NCBI GenBank assembly: GCA_004151065.3
Contig: NWUY0300055036.1
Location: 23,878 to 45,901 of the forward strand
DNA length: 22,024 nt
Reading direction: 5' to 3'
Origin: Larix sibirica
Lineage: Eukaryota > Streptophyta > Pinopsida > Pinales > Pinaceae
Shown: one piece after another, positions 9,530 to 19,099 of the stretch
Layout of the letters: each line of letters opens with the position of its first letter
How positions within the stretch are numbered: the first letter of the stretch is position 1
The notes under the pieces: generated by a model
Seen by the model: only the letters and a program-made list of their open reading frames with translations
The model's database searches: none
What the model was told of the DNA's origin: nothing
Made by a program: the position numbers and the translations under genes

Positions 9530-10600
9530 CTATTATCAGAAAATTTTGCTAGGTCTAAAATTCCTGGTCCAAATGTATGGACAATTGAACTATTTTCTAT
9601 TTTTTTTTTAATTTGATGGGTATGGAACTGTTGAGGGTGGTAGAAGAATCTTGGGTTGAAGGTTTTATTTCAGACTTCCTAAACTCTACTTTCATGGATC
9701 TTATTCCTAAGAACACCAAGCATGATACATTTGATGAATATAGATCAATTTCTCTCTGTAATTTGGTCTATAAAATTATTTCCAATATTATAGTAAGTAG
9801 AATTAAGCCAAATCTTGTTGAATTCGTGTCTCAAGAACAATTTCAGTTTTTAAATGAGAGACAAATCCATGATTCTATTGGGGTTACCCAAAAATGTATT
9901 CATTCCATTAAATCTAAGAAACTAGCTACTCTTATTCTCAAAATGGATCTAATGAAGGCATATGACAGAGTTGACTGGGTGTATCTTAGATTGGTCCTTC
10001 TTCAAATTGGTCTTCTTTTGTTGGTGACAAACTAGATAATGTCTTGTGTCTCCTCTGCTAATTTTTCATTTTTAGTCAATGGATGTCTAATAGGCTTCTT
10101 CAAAATATCTAGGGGGCTCTGACAAGTATGTCCCTTCTCTCCTTTATTATTCTTGCTTGTGGTGGAAGGCCTCAAAAAACTTATAGGGAAAAGTAAGCAG
10201 GATAAGAAATTGTCTTGTGTTAAAGTGACCTCGGTGCATTTTATTACAAACGTGTTGTTTTTGGATGATGCCATATTATTTGGTAATGGGTATGTTAAAG
10301 AGTGGGAATCTGATCATGATATTATTAATCTTTTATGTGTTGCCTCGAGGATGGAGGTCAATATGAAAAAATCTTGCTTCATTCAGAATGTTATTGATGG
10401 AAATGTTTTGACTCAGATACAGATCATCTTTCCATACAAAACTGAGACTCTTTTTGATGGCTTTAAACATCTAGGGTACTTTATAAATCCAAACAACTAT
10501 GTCAAGGAAAATTGGATGTGGCTCCTTAGAAAAATGGAAAAAAGGATTGATTGTTGGTGCTTTGGCTTTCATTGGGTGGAAGGATCACTTTTGTGAAGTT
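9530..10600 (+). pseudogene. LINE A ORF2, reverse transcriptase domain, broken
   Basis: Landmarks in order: SKIPGPNVWTIE (about 9556), LIPKNTKHDTFDEYRSISLCN, a helix-rich stretch with SNIIVSRIKPNLVEFV, QFQFLNERQIHDSI, motif A as LKMDLMKAYDRVDW (catalytic Asp intact), SFLVNG, QVCPFSPLLFLLVVEGL (relatives have QGDPLSPLLF) and motif C as LFLDDAILFGNG with both Asp present. KHLGYFINP follows. The open pieces are 9613-10035 and 10153-10596, separated by stops and a frame change. The region 8940-9530 is the linker from the endonuclease, with stops and no landmark. This is the RT of the L1 lineage, distinct from the gypsy RT at 3131-3690. Confidence 0.85.
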
Positions 10601-12231
10601 TGTACTAGAGAGCATTCATGTATATTCACTCGCTCTTGCAAATATTCCTTTGTCTCTTCTCCATAGCATGACATGAAGGATGATGTAATTCTTATGGTCG
10701 AGTAATGTGCGAAGGTTCAAACCTCATCTGGTTAACTAGGAAAGAATATCTTTACCAAAATCATTGGGGGGATGGGACATCAAAAATTTTCTATGGTTTG
10801 GTGTTGCTCTGAATCTTAAAAGTATGTGGACAATACTTTTTGGTATAGGAATCTGGAAATATATTTTACATGAAAAATACATTAAAATATCCCAATTGTG
10901 AAGTGGATTAGGAAGAAAAATAAATATGTTTCCCAAGTTCCAACTTTTGGATTAGATTTTTGAAGGCCTATTCTTGGATGCGCTCTTGGCTGGCCTGGAG
11001 GGTAGGAAATGGTAAAAGGGTTCATCTGGGATTGGATCCTTTTGTTCGTGGGGAGAATTTTTATTGTCTATCTCATCCTCTTATTAACTAGTTAATAGAT
11101 CTTGGATACTATATATTAGCTTATGTCAGGAACTTGATGGATGGTATATCTTCTTATCATCTTAGTACGAGTGATCTAGGACTAACAGGTGCTTTGGAAG
11201 ATGAGTGGAATTAGTTTGTTTCAGGATTAAAACACCTTGGTATTAGAATTTCTAATGAGAATTACAGACTGGTCTGAGAGTGGAACAAAGTTGATGGGAA
11301 GATTAATGCAAAATGTGCCTATGAGGCAATCTCAGTTGAATATGTTTCCTCTATAGAGAAATGGTGGCATAAAAAACTGTGGAAATGGAGCATGCCACAA
11401 AAATTTAAATGCTTCATTTGGTTATGTTTGAAAAACAAGATTCTAACTTGGGATAACCTGGTCAAGAGAGGTTTTGTTGGCCCCAATATATGTGCTCTAT
11501 GTAAAAGAAGTTTTGAATATGTTAATTATCTTTTTGTGGATTATTATTTAACTTGTTCAATTTGGTATGAGGTTCTTACATATTTGCATATTCTTGATTC
11601 TTGGACACAGTCAAATTTGGAGAACAATTTGAAAGTGTGGGTTCAACAGTATCCACAGCATAAGGACATTCCCTCCTTTGTATGTTGGGGAATTTGGAAA
11701 TCTAGTAATCCCTTGATATTTGAATAGGTTGGGAAACAGGCACAGAGGACCGACATTAAAATACTAGGATTATACAATGATTTCCACTTGAAACTGGGAT
11801 TAAAAAAATACAAGATCATAGTTGAACCCGCCTTTCCAGTTGAAGGTGCCATTGTTTTTCTTTATGGAGTTGCTTCTTCTGGCCATTGTGGTTATGGCAT
11901 GGTGATCAAGGTTTCTAAGAGGAAACAATTTTTAGTATGGATGGGTTGTGAAACATGTACAAACACTCGGGATGAGTTATTGGCGTTGTGGGGTCTACTT
12001 TGTTTTGCTCACTACAAGGATTTTTCATCTCTTAAGATGTTTGAGGACTCAAAAATTATTGTGTACTGGGAAAATGAGAAGGCTTCACTTCATGTAGCCA
12101 CTCTGGATCAATGGTGTGATAGGATCAGGCTTCTAATGTCTTTCTTTACTCATTTATCCTTTTCACATGTTTACAGGAACTTCAATAAGCAAGCTATTCC
12201 TTTTATCAAAAAGAGTTATTGGTGCATATGA
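10601..12231 (+). pseudogene. LINE A ORF2 C terminus: zf-RVT and RNase H, broken
   Basis: From 10601 to 11390 the thumb/connection region is full of stops. At 11392-11727 a 111-codon piece reads MPQKFKCFIWLCLKNKILTW, then DNLVKRGFVGP and CALCKRSFEYVNYLFVDY. This is the zf-RVT zinc-binding domain, with CxxC present but the later His and Cys lost. At 11788-12231 (147 codons) is RNase H: GYGMVIKVSKRKQF, NTRDELLALWGLL with the catalytic Glu, and FEDSKIIVYW with the second Asp. The first Asp (usual F-D-G) reads LYG, and the last (HVYRxxNxxAD) reads NKQAIPF, so two catalytic Asp are gone. Frame loss separates the two open pieces at 11725. Confidence 0.82.
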
Positions 12232-12589
12232 TGGCATCCTCTTCTTTGAATAATTTGAGGATTTTATCAAAATAGTCTATGGTTCCCTCAAAATGTATTA
12301 GTTGTATCTTGATTACAGTTTTTAGATTTTTAGTATATTTGGTCCACATATCAGCATTAGATTGTTTATGATAGTTGTAGTAAAGAATTTTGTTGTTTTT
12401 TGTACTGAGAGGTAGGATGTCTCTTATGTGTAGTCTTGGAATATTAGTTTTTTTATGATAACACGATAGAGCTGGATCTCTTTGAGTTTTCAGCTATCTG
12501 CTTGATGATACAACTTTACATGTATTTGCTATTATAACTTTGATTTAATCTTGATTATCAAATTATAGCTTTTTTAAGCTGAAAATAAA
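12232..12589 (+). other. LINE A 3' UTR and A-rich tail
   Basis: The T-rich 3' UTR runs to TTTTTTAAGCTGAAAATAAATAAAT. The tail AAATAAATAAAT (about 12582-12593) carries overlapping AATAAA-type signals and abuts the 3' copy of the target-site duplication. A tail of short repeats rather than pure A is common in plant L1 elements. Confidence 0.65.
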
Positions 12590-12605
12590 TAAATAAAGAG
12601 GAGAT
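12590..12605 (+). repeat. 3' target-site duplication of LINE A
   Basis: This is identical over 16 bases to 3930-3945 and fixes the right end of LINE A. The sequence that follows (TAATTAAG) should be the original continuation of the DNA that ends at 3945. Confidence 0.85.
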
Positions 12606-13261
12606 TAATTAAGACTTTTTTATGTTGTCAATATTCTAATTTATGTGAACGAAATTCTTTAACTATAAGAGAATAAAACAAGGGGGTTTGTCAACGGGAA
12701 ATTGATTGATAAGTAAAGTGAAGTGTTGTTATCCCACTAAGGTGTAAATCCCATTTTAGATATGCTTAGGCTAGGTAGGATATTGTAATTACACAACCTC
12801 AATATTAAAGAAGGTAAAAAGAATAAACCATTAAAAAAATTTAAACATTTAAAGTTATATATCATAGGATAATGGTATCTCTCTAAAGAAAAAATATTTT
12901 GGTAATGATGACAAGTATATTCTTCATTATAGCATTCCATGTTTCAAGTTGTCACTGGCAAATGTTAACCAAAACACCCAATTATATATATATATATATT
13001 AAGCTTCAAACTACCCTTGCGCAAAACCAAAAATTTGTGCCGCTCATGAAGAAGCAAAATGTGGCAGTGACATCCAACCTCTTTGATTTATTTATTTTTT
13101 CAAAATTGAAAAACAGTAACTTGTTATTCAAAAATGAATCAATGTTACAAAATGTACTTGCAATGATTTGGTCTTGATAGTGTTGGGTACATATGGAAGT
13201 GCTCTAGGGTTAGTCACTATATATTATTTTAGCATCTAAGAGATTTAAGTTTTGATAACAT
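12606..13261. other. No gene; AT-rich spacer with a (TA)n microsatellite at 12983-12999
   Basis: No protein-like frame is recognisable; the 92-codon frame at 12899-13177 runs through the TA repeat and looks random. The (TA)8-9 run is the only distinct feature. The 5' part of LINE B may begin somewhere in this interval, but I cannot see where. Confidence 0.4.
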
Positions 13262-13590
13262 GTGGTTAATGAATTCCATGAATCTGATTTGTGGGGACAT
13301 CAATATGGTTAAATTGTTCATTATAAAAATGCCTCCTTCCATTAGTTGGTGTGCAAGGACAAGAAAGGCTTGGTACACCCTATGGTGTTGATCGAATTCG
13401 TTCAACAACTATTAAAAATTACTCCTTAAATATGCTGGTTACCTACTCCAATTTTCACAAAGAGACATGAAACAACTTCATAAATTCATGTCTTTGGACC
13501 AAAATTATTTTTGCATTTGATTTCTCAACCTCTAGACCTATACAAATGGGAGTGGAGACAACATTGGTAGACCATCAATAAATTGTTTTC
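13262..13590 (+). pseudogene. LINE B endonuclease fragment
   Basis: One frame gives MWLMNSMNLICGDINMVKLF followed by KMPPS, then ARTRKAWYTLWC. This matches the GDFN region of LINE endonucleases, where an 'E..AWY.L...' segment follows. Asp and Asn of GDxN are kept. After a stop, TYSNFHKET in another frame recalls the conserved TWSN motif. Support is moderate and rests on order with the RT motifs downstream. Confidence 0.5.
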
Positions 13591-14470
13591 TTTTTCTCTT
13601 AGGGAACTAGGTGTTCATGCACCTTAAGAACCCACTATGTTCTCAATGTTTCGCATATTAAGAGTTCTCACTATCTCCAAAACATTTTGATTTGCAATCC
13701 CAATGGGATTCCATGTTGATGTCTTGATGGTATGAAGCAATTGCAAGGAAGACCTCTTTTCTTTGTGGCTATGCTAAGCAAATTGAAATCATAAGAAGAC
13801 AAGTTAACAATGAAATGGTGGGGAAAATTAAGAAGGTAGAACACTACTTTAGAATCCACCTTATGATGACAGCATGCCAATTGCAAGATATGGTTACCAA
13901 GTCAAGATATTAGGCCTAGGTGGCCAAAAATAAGAAAAGACAAAGGTTTTAAAATATGGATATACGACCATTGGTTAGGGTCAAGAGACATGCCCTCCAA
14001 GAATATTTTGAGCCTATGTTTTGAAGTAATCCTCTAAGAGATTACATATCTAAAATCATAAATGGCTCATGCCATGCAACAAGCCAAGATTGTAAAGTAG
14101 TTTTCCTTTCACTAAAAGATTGAGTTTCAATAAGAAGGAATCATTGAGGAAAAAAGGGTGGCCATGCACGCCAAAGTCGATGTGGTCTCCCACAAAATAA
14201 TAAAGACTCGACAGAAGAATATGCATGATCAACCTTTCATTGAACAAGTTGTACAACATCCTCCTCTAAATGGTAGATAAAATGTCACCCCAACCTAAAT
14301 GGCTTCTTTTCCAAGTTTTACAAGGTCACTTTGGACTTTGTGGGTTTGAATATTTTGAAAGTCTATTATGAAGGCATTATGATCCAATATTTGCATGAGA
14401 TCATCAGTATCAACAGAAAAATCAAATTCATCCCAAGGGAAAAGGACCTAAAGTTTATATCATATTGCCA
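13591..14470 (+). other. LINE B linker between endonuclease and RT, unreadable
   Basis: The position fits the endonuclease-to-RT linker, but no motif survives. The minus-strand frames here (13671-13886, 14056-14259) match nothing I know and are probably chance. Confidence 0.3.
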
Positions 14471-14691
14471 ACTGGAGGACTATCTCCCTCCTTAATAGAA
14501 TCTAGTTATTTCCCTAGCATTCCAAATCAAGCATATTCTTCCCAATATCATCACATCAAAGAACACCAATTCCATTCATTATCGTTCCATCCTTAACAAT
14601 ATCCATGTTTTTTGTGAGGACATGGAGTGTGCAAGATGCATGGACCAAGACATTATAATTACTAAAATTGATTTTGAAAAGGGTTGCGATT
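14471..14691 (+). pseudogene. LINE B reverse transcriptase, first part to motif A
   Basis: NWRTISLLN (about 14470, cf. WRPISLLN in relatives) is followed in another frame by AFQIKHILPNIITSKNTNS, then YRSILNNIHV and DQDIIITKIDFEKGCD. This matches the LINE RT run from 'LLNVSYKI..' through 'ILDN..V' to motif A 'K.DF.KAYD'; the motif A Asp is kept and AYD has become GCD. The similarity ends abruptly at about 14691. Confidence 0.6.
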
Positions 14692-15700
14692 AGTGTTAAA
14701 TTTTAAGTTCAATTTGAATGCCTTATATGTTTTCAATGTTTTTTTATGTGGTTGTGGAAAGGAAACCGTGAACATTACTAAAGTAAAATTGTTAACCCTT
14801 AAATTTGAGGGGTTAGAAAACTACCTACCTACCATTTTATCTTTAAAGGGATACCCTATGAACACACACACACACTTTCATCTTCTTTTAGGACATTCTC
14901 ATCATAACTTGGATTCCTATTTAATATAGATAAAATGAGAGTTTCAATATGTAGAGAAAGTCATGAATGAAGGATTATAAAGCATGCTGCACATACACAT
15001 ACACACAGACACACACATTTATTGACAAAACAATTTTGGGTGGGAAGAAGGAGAAGTTGAAACTTCAAATATTAGAGTTCCAAGTACTAGGTGCAAAAAT
15101 GGTTCTTTAATTTTGAGGTTTTATTCTATTACTCTATTAGAATGCCCAAAGTTCCATATGAAAAAAAATGGTGATGCATACATAAAGAGATTTTTCAGTG
15201 CAAAGTTCAAATAGAAGACAAAAAAAATCGAGATAATTTTCTATGATTTTTAAAATAAATGACTTATTAATTTTCAAGAATCAAAATTTATTTTAAATTT
15301 TTTTATAAGTGAAAATCTTTTAAATTGTAAATGTTGGATAACTAATATTTAAACAATATTAAATCCAAATTCTATTAGCAAATTAAATCTAAATCAATAT
15401 AGTATTGAAACTTTATAACACTTCAAACCTTTTAGCATAATGTGAATCCAATCAATTATGAGGAATTTGACTTAACCAAAGTGTAGTTTTACTTTATGCC
15501 TATTAAGTTAAACATTAATTAATATTTGTGTATATTCTCATTATAAACTCCTCCAATTTAATATCTTTTTGTGATCATGTTTTTTTTAAATAAAATTGAC
15601 AAGTTATTAAATTATGTGAATATAATTTGAAGGATAGAAAAAATATTGGAAATTTGTGAATTATTTTGATGGACCAAGGTGAATGTCAACTTTCAACTTT
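14692..15700. mobile_element. Probable about 1-kb insertion within LINE B RT; AT-rich, no coding
   Basis: Motif A and the QGCPL motif normally lie about 200 bp apart but are about 1.1 kb apart here, so roughly 0.9-1 kb has been added. The block is very AT-rich and carries (CTAC)3 at 14821-14833, (AC)7 at 14862-14875 and a CA-rich run at about 14990-15018. Near-identical decamers GGTTGCGATT (14682-14691) and GGTTGTGATT (15701-15710) flank the proposed insert and may be a target-site duplication of Mutator-like size. Terminal inverted repeats are at best weak. Boundaries are tentative; the frame at 14684-14929 inside it is not a recognisable gene. Confidence 0.35.
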
Positions 15701-15779
15701 GGTTGTGATTGAATTGATAGTTAGTTATTCTCCTATTGGATTTCAGCCCTTTCTTTTCAGCATTATCAAAACCTTTATT

Positions 15780-17052
15780 ATATATTCATATCTCACAACA
15801 AGGATGCCCACTTGTCGAAGCTCTATATATTATTGCAATTGAAATATATCCCTAAGATACCTCATTGCCTATAAAGTTGGACAAGGAAGAATCGGTGTCA
15901 TTTCTCTACTAGAACAAAATATTTTGGCTAATTCTCATTTCATAGATGCTCTTTTCTTACATTGAATGAAGATGGAAATCCTTTAGCAACACAATGGAAT
16001 GCTTAAACATCATGTGCACATCCTTATGGTCGAGCATTAAGTGGGAAAATAAGCCAGGCTATAAAGAGAGGCCATAGGATTTGGAATATATTGTTTTGAA
16101 AATCTAGGGTGACCTTGGATTAAACAAATTAAATTTTCAAAATTTTGGGAATTCCTTTTTCTTTTCAAGCTTCTTTACTGGAGTTTTGATAGAAAGATGT
16201 AAAAAGTAGAAAAAAATATCCAAGTGGCTAAATTAGATTATGTCACTTACAACTCAATTTCAAATTTGTAGTTTCTGCATACATCAATTAAATCCCGCAT
16301 CTTGTCTTGTTTGCTTCTACCTATGGTTATCTAGCACAAGTGCATCGCTCCTTGTGAGCAAAGATGGACTTAGGTGAGAGCACCCACAAAATTGGCTTGG
16401 AATATTTGTTTCTCTAAGAGATAAAGCCAAGCTTGGAATTATAAATATTTTTTCCAAAGGGAAAGGCCTATGTGCCAAGTGGATTGTCAGAACCATTAAG
16501 CATAGAGAGGCCTAGAAGATACTTTAAGGGGTGTGACTGCAAGTATGTTTCAAGCTAAGAAAGGTTAGTAGGAATTCAACTTCCAATTATAATCCTTGTG
16601 CAAAATCCAATTAAAATGCAAGGTCCTATTATGACTTGAAGCATTTGGAAGACCTCAAAGGCTATTAATCCACACTTGAGATGGCAAGGTGATCAATTCA
16701 GAGTATGGTTATCTTTTAACAACCATTTCCTTTGGTGGTATCCTATCCTTAGTTTTCTAGCTATCTCCTCTTCAAAATGGGCATTAAGACTATCACGGAT
16801 ATTTACTCCCAATTGAAAAGAGAGTGGATGCCCTTGGTTGAGCTCAAAGAGCAATTCAGGTTGGAAAATATGGATAGAATTATCCTAGAAAGAATTAAAT
16901 ATTTTATCATAAGCTCTCTATGTCACAAGTTTAGGTTAAAGGCCCTATTAATTGGTGGAAGAATTGGAAATGGCAATACTCCCAATTGGTCTAAAATTAT
17001 AAATCATTTGATGTTTATTGGTGGATCAGAAGCACACCTCAAATTGATGTGA
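15780..17052 (+). pseudogene. LINE B reverse transcriptase second part and C-terminal region
   Basis: QQGCPLVEALYIIAIEIYP opens the fragment (relatives: RQGCPLAPALY..AI). HFIDALFLTLNED follows, in which the FADD catalytic pair reads FIDA, then NTMECLN, FQICS, KLAWNICFSK and, one frame over, LGIINIFSKGKGLCAKWIV. The last open piece (16777-17052, 91 codons) reads ITDIYSQLKREWMPLVELKE then FRLENMDRI, resembling the segment before zf-RVT in plant LINEs. No zinc-binding cysteines or RNase H follow, so LINE B is either truncated or unreadable beyond about 17052. Confidence 0.6.
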
Positions 17053-17147
17053 GATATTGGAAGCTTAAGCCAAAAGCATCAACTTGGTGTTACAAGCTTA
17101 GACAATTTGAAAAAGATTAAGAAATAGCTTATTTTCCTTGGTACTAG

Positions 17148-17290
17148 TCCATTTGGGTATTTATGGGGCATTCATTAGCCCTGATTAAGTTTGCTTTGCT
17201 TGGTCAGTAGTGTACAACAATTCAATCTTATCCTTTAGGCGTGGATCTTATCCATTTGGGTCTCTAGGGGGCATTCATTAGCCTTGGTTA
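17148..17290 (+). repeat. Pair of 40-bp direct repeats, 103 bp apart
   Basis: 17148-17187 and 17251-17290 both read TCCATTTGGGT, then GGGGCATTCATTAGCC, then a TTAA end, with about five differences. The stretch 17053-17482 otherwise holds nothing recognisable. It may be LINE B 3' sequence or a local tandem duplication. Confidence 0.6.
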
Positions 17291-17482
17291 AAATAATATC
17301 GATTGATTAATGAATGGAATCTCAACATCAAATGACATGGTTTAGCAAGTTAAGGCTAAGAGAGCTTTTGCTACAAGAGTTAGTTTGGTATTTAAATTTC
17401 CCTATGTATGCTTGTGGCTTCAACAAGATTTGAATCAGGTATCTTTGTAGGAAAATCTAATTCTCCTCAAAAATGTACTTGA

Positions 17483-18002
17483 AAATTGCCTACAACTTAA
17501 CAAATGTAACTTGTACCTCCCTTCTCAAGATTGCACCACATTAGAGATGTGTAGCTTCTTTGTACTCCCTTCTCAAGATTGCACCACATTAGAGATGTGT
17601 AGCTTCTTTGTACTCCCTTCTCAATATTTCACCACATTAGAGGTAGCTTATTGTCTGTATTTTGGTCATACTTTGTTGTCTTTTCTATTTAGCAAAAGCA
17701 TTCAAGTTAATACATAAAAACTCTCAAATTTAGTTAGACTTTCGGAAAAGGTCGCCAATGCTACCTCCCAGGCCATAGTGAGAAAGTCGTTACCTGAAAA
17801 GCATGAAGTTGTGTTTCAGACCTAAGCTTCACTAACTCATAATCCAAAAAAATACTTTCTGAAAATCCCTGTCCTTGTTACTTCAGAAAAATTCTCAACA
17901 CCACACTCTCCCCAAAGTAAACCTGACATCTTTGTAATGCCATTGGCCGAAACCAACAAGAAGATAGAAGGACCACGATTTAGGATGTTCAATATTGTAT
18001 CG
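17483..18002. repeat. Copy A of a diverged tandem segmental duplication
   Basis: This aligns along its length with 18098-18513. Shared anchors in the same order are CAAATGTAACTTGTAC, AACTCTCAAATTTAG, AAGCATGAAGTT or AACATGAAGTTA, ACACCACA(C/T)TCTCCCC, GAAACCAACAAGA and TTTAGGATGTTCAATATTG. Copy A is about 100 bp longer, almost exactly the two extra 48-bp minisatellite units at its start. It has no coding potential. If the quinone-reductase intron reading is right, this duplication is intronic. Confidence 0.75.
17517..17645. repeat. 48-bp minisatellite, 2.7 copies
   Basis: Units at 17517-17564 and 17565-17612 are identical. A third, partial and mutated unit follows (17613 to about 17645). All begin CTCCCTTCTCAA and contain CACCACATTAGAG. 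Because 48 is a multiple of 3, the repeat gives an open frame with a repeated 16-residue block (LPSQDCTTLEMCSFFV), but that frame is a by-product, not evidence of a protein. Identity of the first two units implies recent expansion. Confidence 0.85.
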
Positions 18003-18097
18003 TCTTTGCAAGTATGTCACTGGATTCTGCAGACTTGCATCATGTGCGTTTATAGTAAAATTTAAACCCTTCTCAAAGGCATGCTTCTTAAGTCTCT

Positions 18098-18513
18098 AAA
18101 TTGCGTGCAACTTAGCAAATGTAACTTGTACTGCCCTTCCTAAGAAGGCATCACATGGGAGTTAGCTGTATTCTAGCCATATTCTGAGACCTATATCTTT
18201 AATGTTGTTGTTTTTGTCTATTCAGCGAAAGCACTGAAGTTAATAGTAATAAATATACAAACTCTCAAATTTAGACTTTAGGGAAAGGCGGCCAGGCTGC
18301 GCCCTCTCAAGCCACTGTGACCAATGTGAGAACTTAGAGTCTAATAAACATGAAGTTATGTTTGAGCCCTATTTTTTCCTGATCCAAATCCAAAGAAAAA
18401 GTTCTTGACACCACATTCTCCCCATCCCTTCCCTCAACTAAACCTCAATGATATCTTTGCAATGTCATTAACTGAAACCAACAAGATCATTTAGGATGTT
18501 CAATATTGTATCG
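18098..18513. repeat. Copy B of the diverged tandem segmental duplication
   Basis: This is the partner of 17483-18002 in direct orientation, with 95 bp between them. It holds a single diverged version of the 48-bp unit and so probably represents the ancestral state. A short GC-richer patch (about 18287-18305) corresponds to a diverged patch in copy A. Confidence 0.75.
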
Positions 18514-19098
18514 ATGTACAGTCTTATAAATATAGGATATATAGTAATCCTCGATTGCAGGATCCATAAACGTAGTTGCATGCCTGTGACTACAATCTAC
18601 TATCAACAGGGGGACTACACTTTTGCCAATGACAGCACAGGTATGGCTTGCTCTTTTTTCAGGTCAATTAGGGTTAGAGTAATGGTTTTAAAGCATCTTT
18701 GTTGAAACTTTTAAGGGTGGATACATTGGATTGTGCCTCCACCATTAACACAATGAGGGAAATCATAAGTGGCTATAGTGCTACGATTGAAAATTCATAA
18801 ACAGCTTGTGGACCTCCCAAGAAACAGTGGGATCATGGGCGTGCGTAATAAGCATGCAGTTAAGTTTGACCACTGAGCTACCGCTGCTCAAAAGTACGTG
18901 TCGTCAACTTAACATTGAACCCAAGACAAAAACTGGAAAATCTCAGACTAGCTTCATTGGGATACAACTGATCTCACATACGGAAGTCTTAGAGCAGTTT
19001 CACATAATATAATCATATCTGATGACACCGAGCAATATAAAAAGTATACAGTCAAACCCAAAACAACCCAATTAAGCTGAAAAAAATGCAGATACTGA
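18514..19098 (-). other. Start of intron 2 of the quinone-reductase gene; no exon found
   Basis: This lies immediately downstream of the exon 2 donor on the minus strand. Reading all three minus frames gives no match to the missing C-terminal half (no LDWASRP-like and no GGGFGGGR-like stretch). It contains an isolated tRNA box-A-like sequence on the minus strand (18880-18870) and an exon-like stretch on the plus strand near 18561-18642; neither is convincing. Confidence 0.5.
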
Positions 19099-19099
19099 C

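Larger units (their letters stand above)
3946..12589 (+). mobile_element. Full-length L1-type LINE (LINE A), dead, with a foreign insert
   Basis: This is a complete plant L1-type non-LTR retrotransposon. The 5' UTR carries telo-box-like repeats. ORF1 has a DUF4283-like RNA-binding region and a zinc knuckle. ORF2 has AP-type endonuclease, reverse transcriptase, zf-RVT and RNase H. A 3' UTR ends in AAATAAATAAAT. A perfect 16-bp target-site duplication brackets it, so both termini are known to the base, give or take the tail ambiguity. The element is about 8.6 kb, but roughly 1.76 kb in the middle (about 5980-7738) is a later insertion, leaving about 6.9 kb of LINE. Numerous stops and frameshifts make it non-autonomous. 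Confidence 0.88.
13262..17052 (+). mobile_element. Second, heavily eroded LINE (LINE B), different lineage from LINE A
   Basis: Landmarks appear in the right order on the plus strand: an endonuclease piece with CGDINMV (about 13293), RT motif A as KIDFEKGCD (about 14665), QQGCPL (about 15799), a decayed FADD as HFIDALFLTLNED (about 15937), FQICS (about 16260), KLAWNICFSK (about 16387) and LGIINIFSKGKGLCAKWIV (about 16432). The QGCPL form and the KGxxLCAKWI block differ from LINE A (QVCPFSP from QGDPLSP), so this is another family. Nearly every frame is broken. The ends are undefined and I found no target-site duplication. Confidence 0.65.

Noticed and set aside
13671-14259. Minus-strand frames of 67-71 codons
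   Set aside because: They lie in the LINE B linker, contain no known motif, and are too short to stand alone.
14862-15018. CA-rich runs as a possible CRISPR-like or minisatellite array
   Set aside because: They are simple (AC)n microsatellites with no repeat-spacer structure; CRISPR is not expected in a plant nuclear genome.
17511-17717. 68-codon plus-strand frame with a repeated 16-residue block
   Set aside because: The frame is open only because the 48-bp minisatellite unit is a multiple of three; it lacks an ATG start and ends outside the repeat with no recognisable sequence.
18561-18645. Exon-like plus-strand stretch: acceptor-like CAG before GATCC, open frame, then donor-like CAG|GTATGG
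   Set aside because: The peptide (YYQQGDYTFANDSTG) matches nothing I know. No partner exon was found on the plus strand, and such splice-like combinations are frequent.
18870-18920. tRNA-like sequence on the minus strand: perfect Pol III box A (TAGCTCAGTGG) and a nearby GGTTCAATG
   Set aside because: The box-B-like stretch lies upstream of box A on the minus strand, which is the wrong order. No box B is found 30-40 nt downstream and no cloverleaf forms. It may be a worn SINE scrap but cannot be called.
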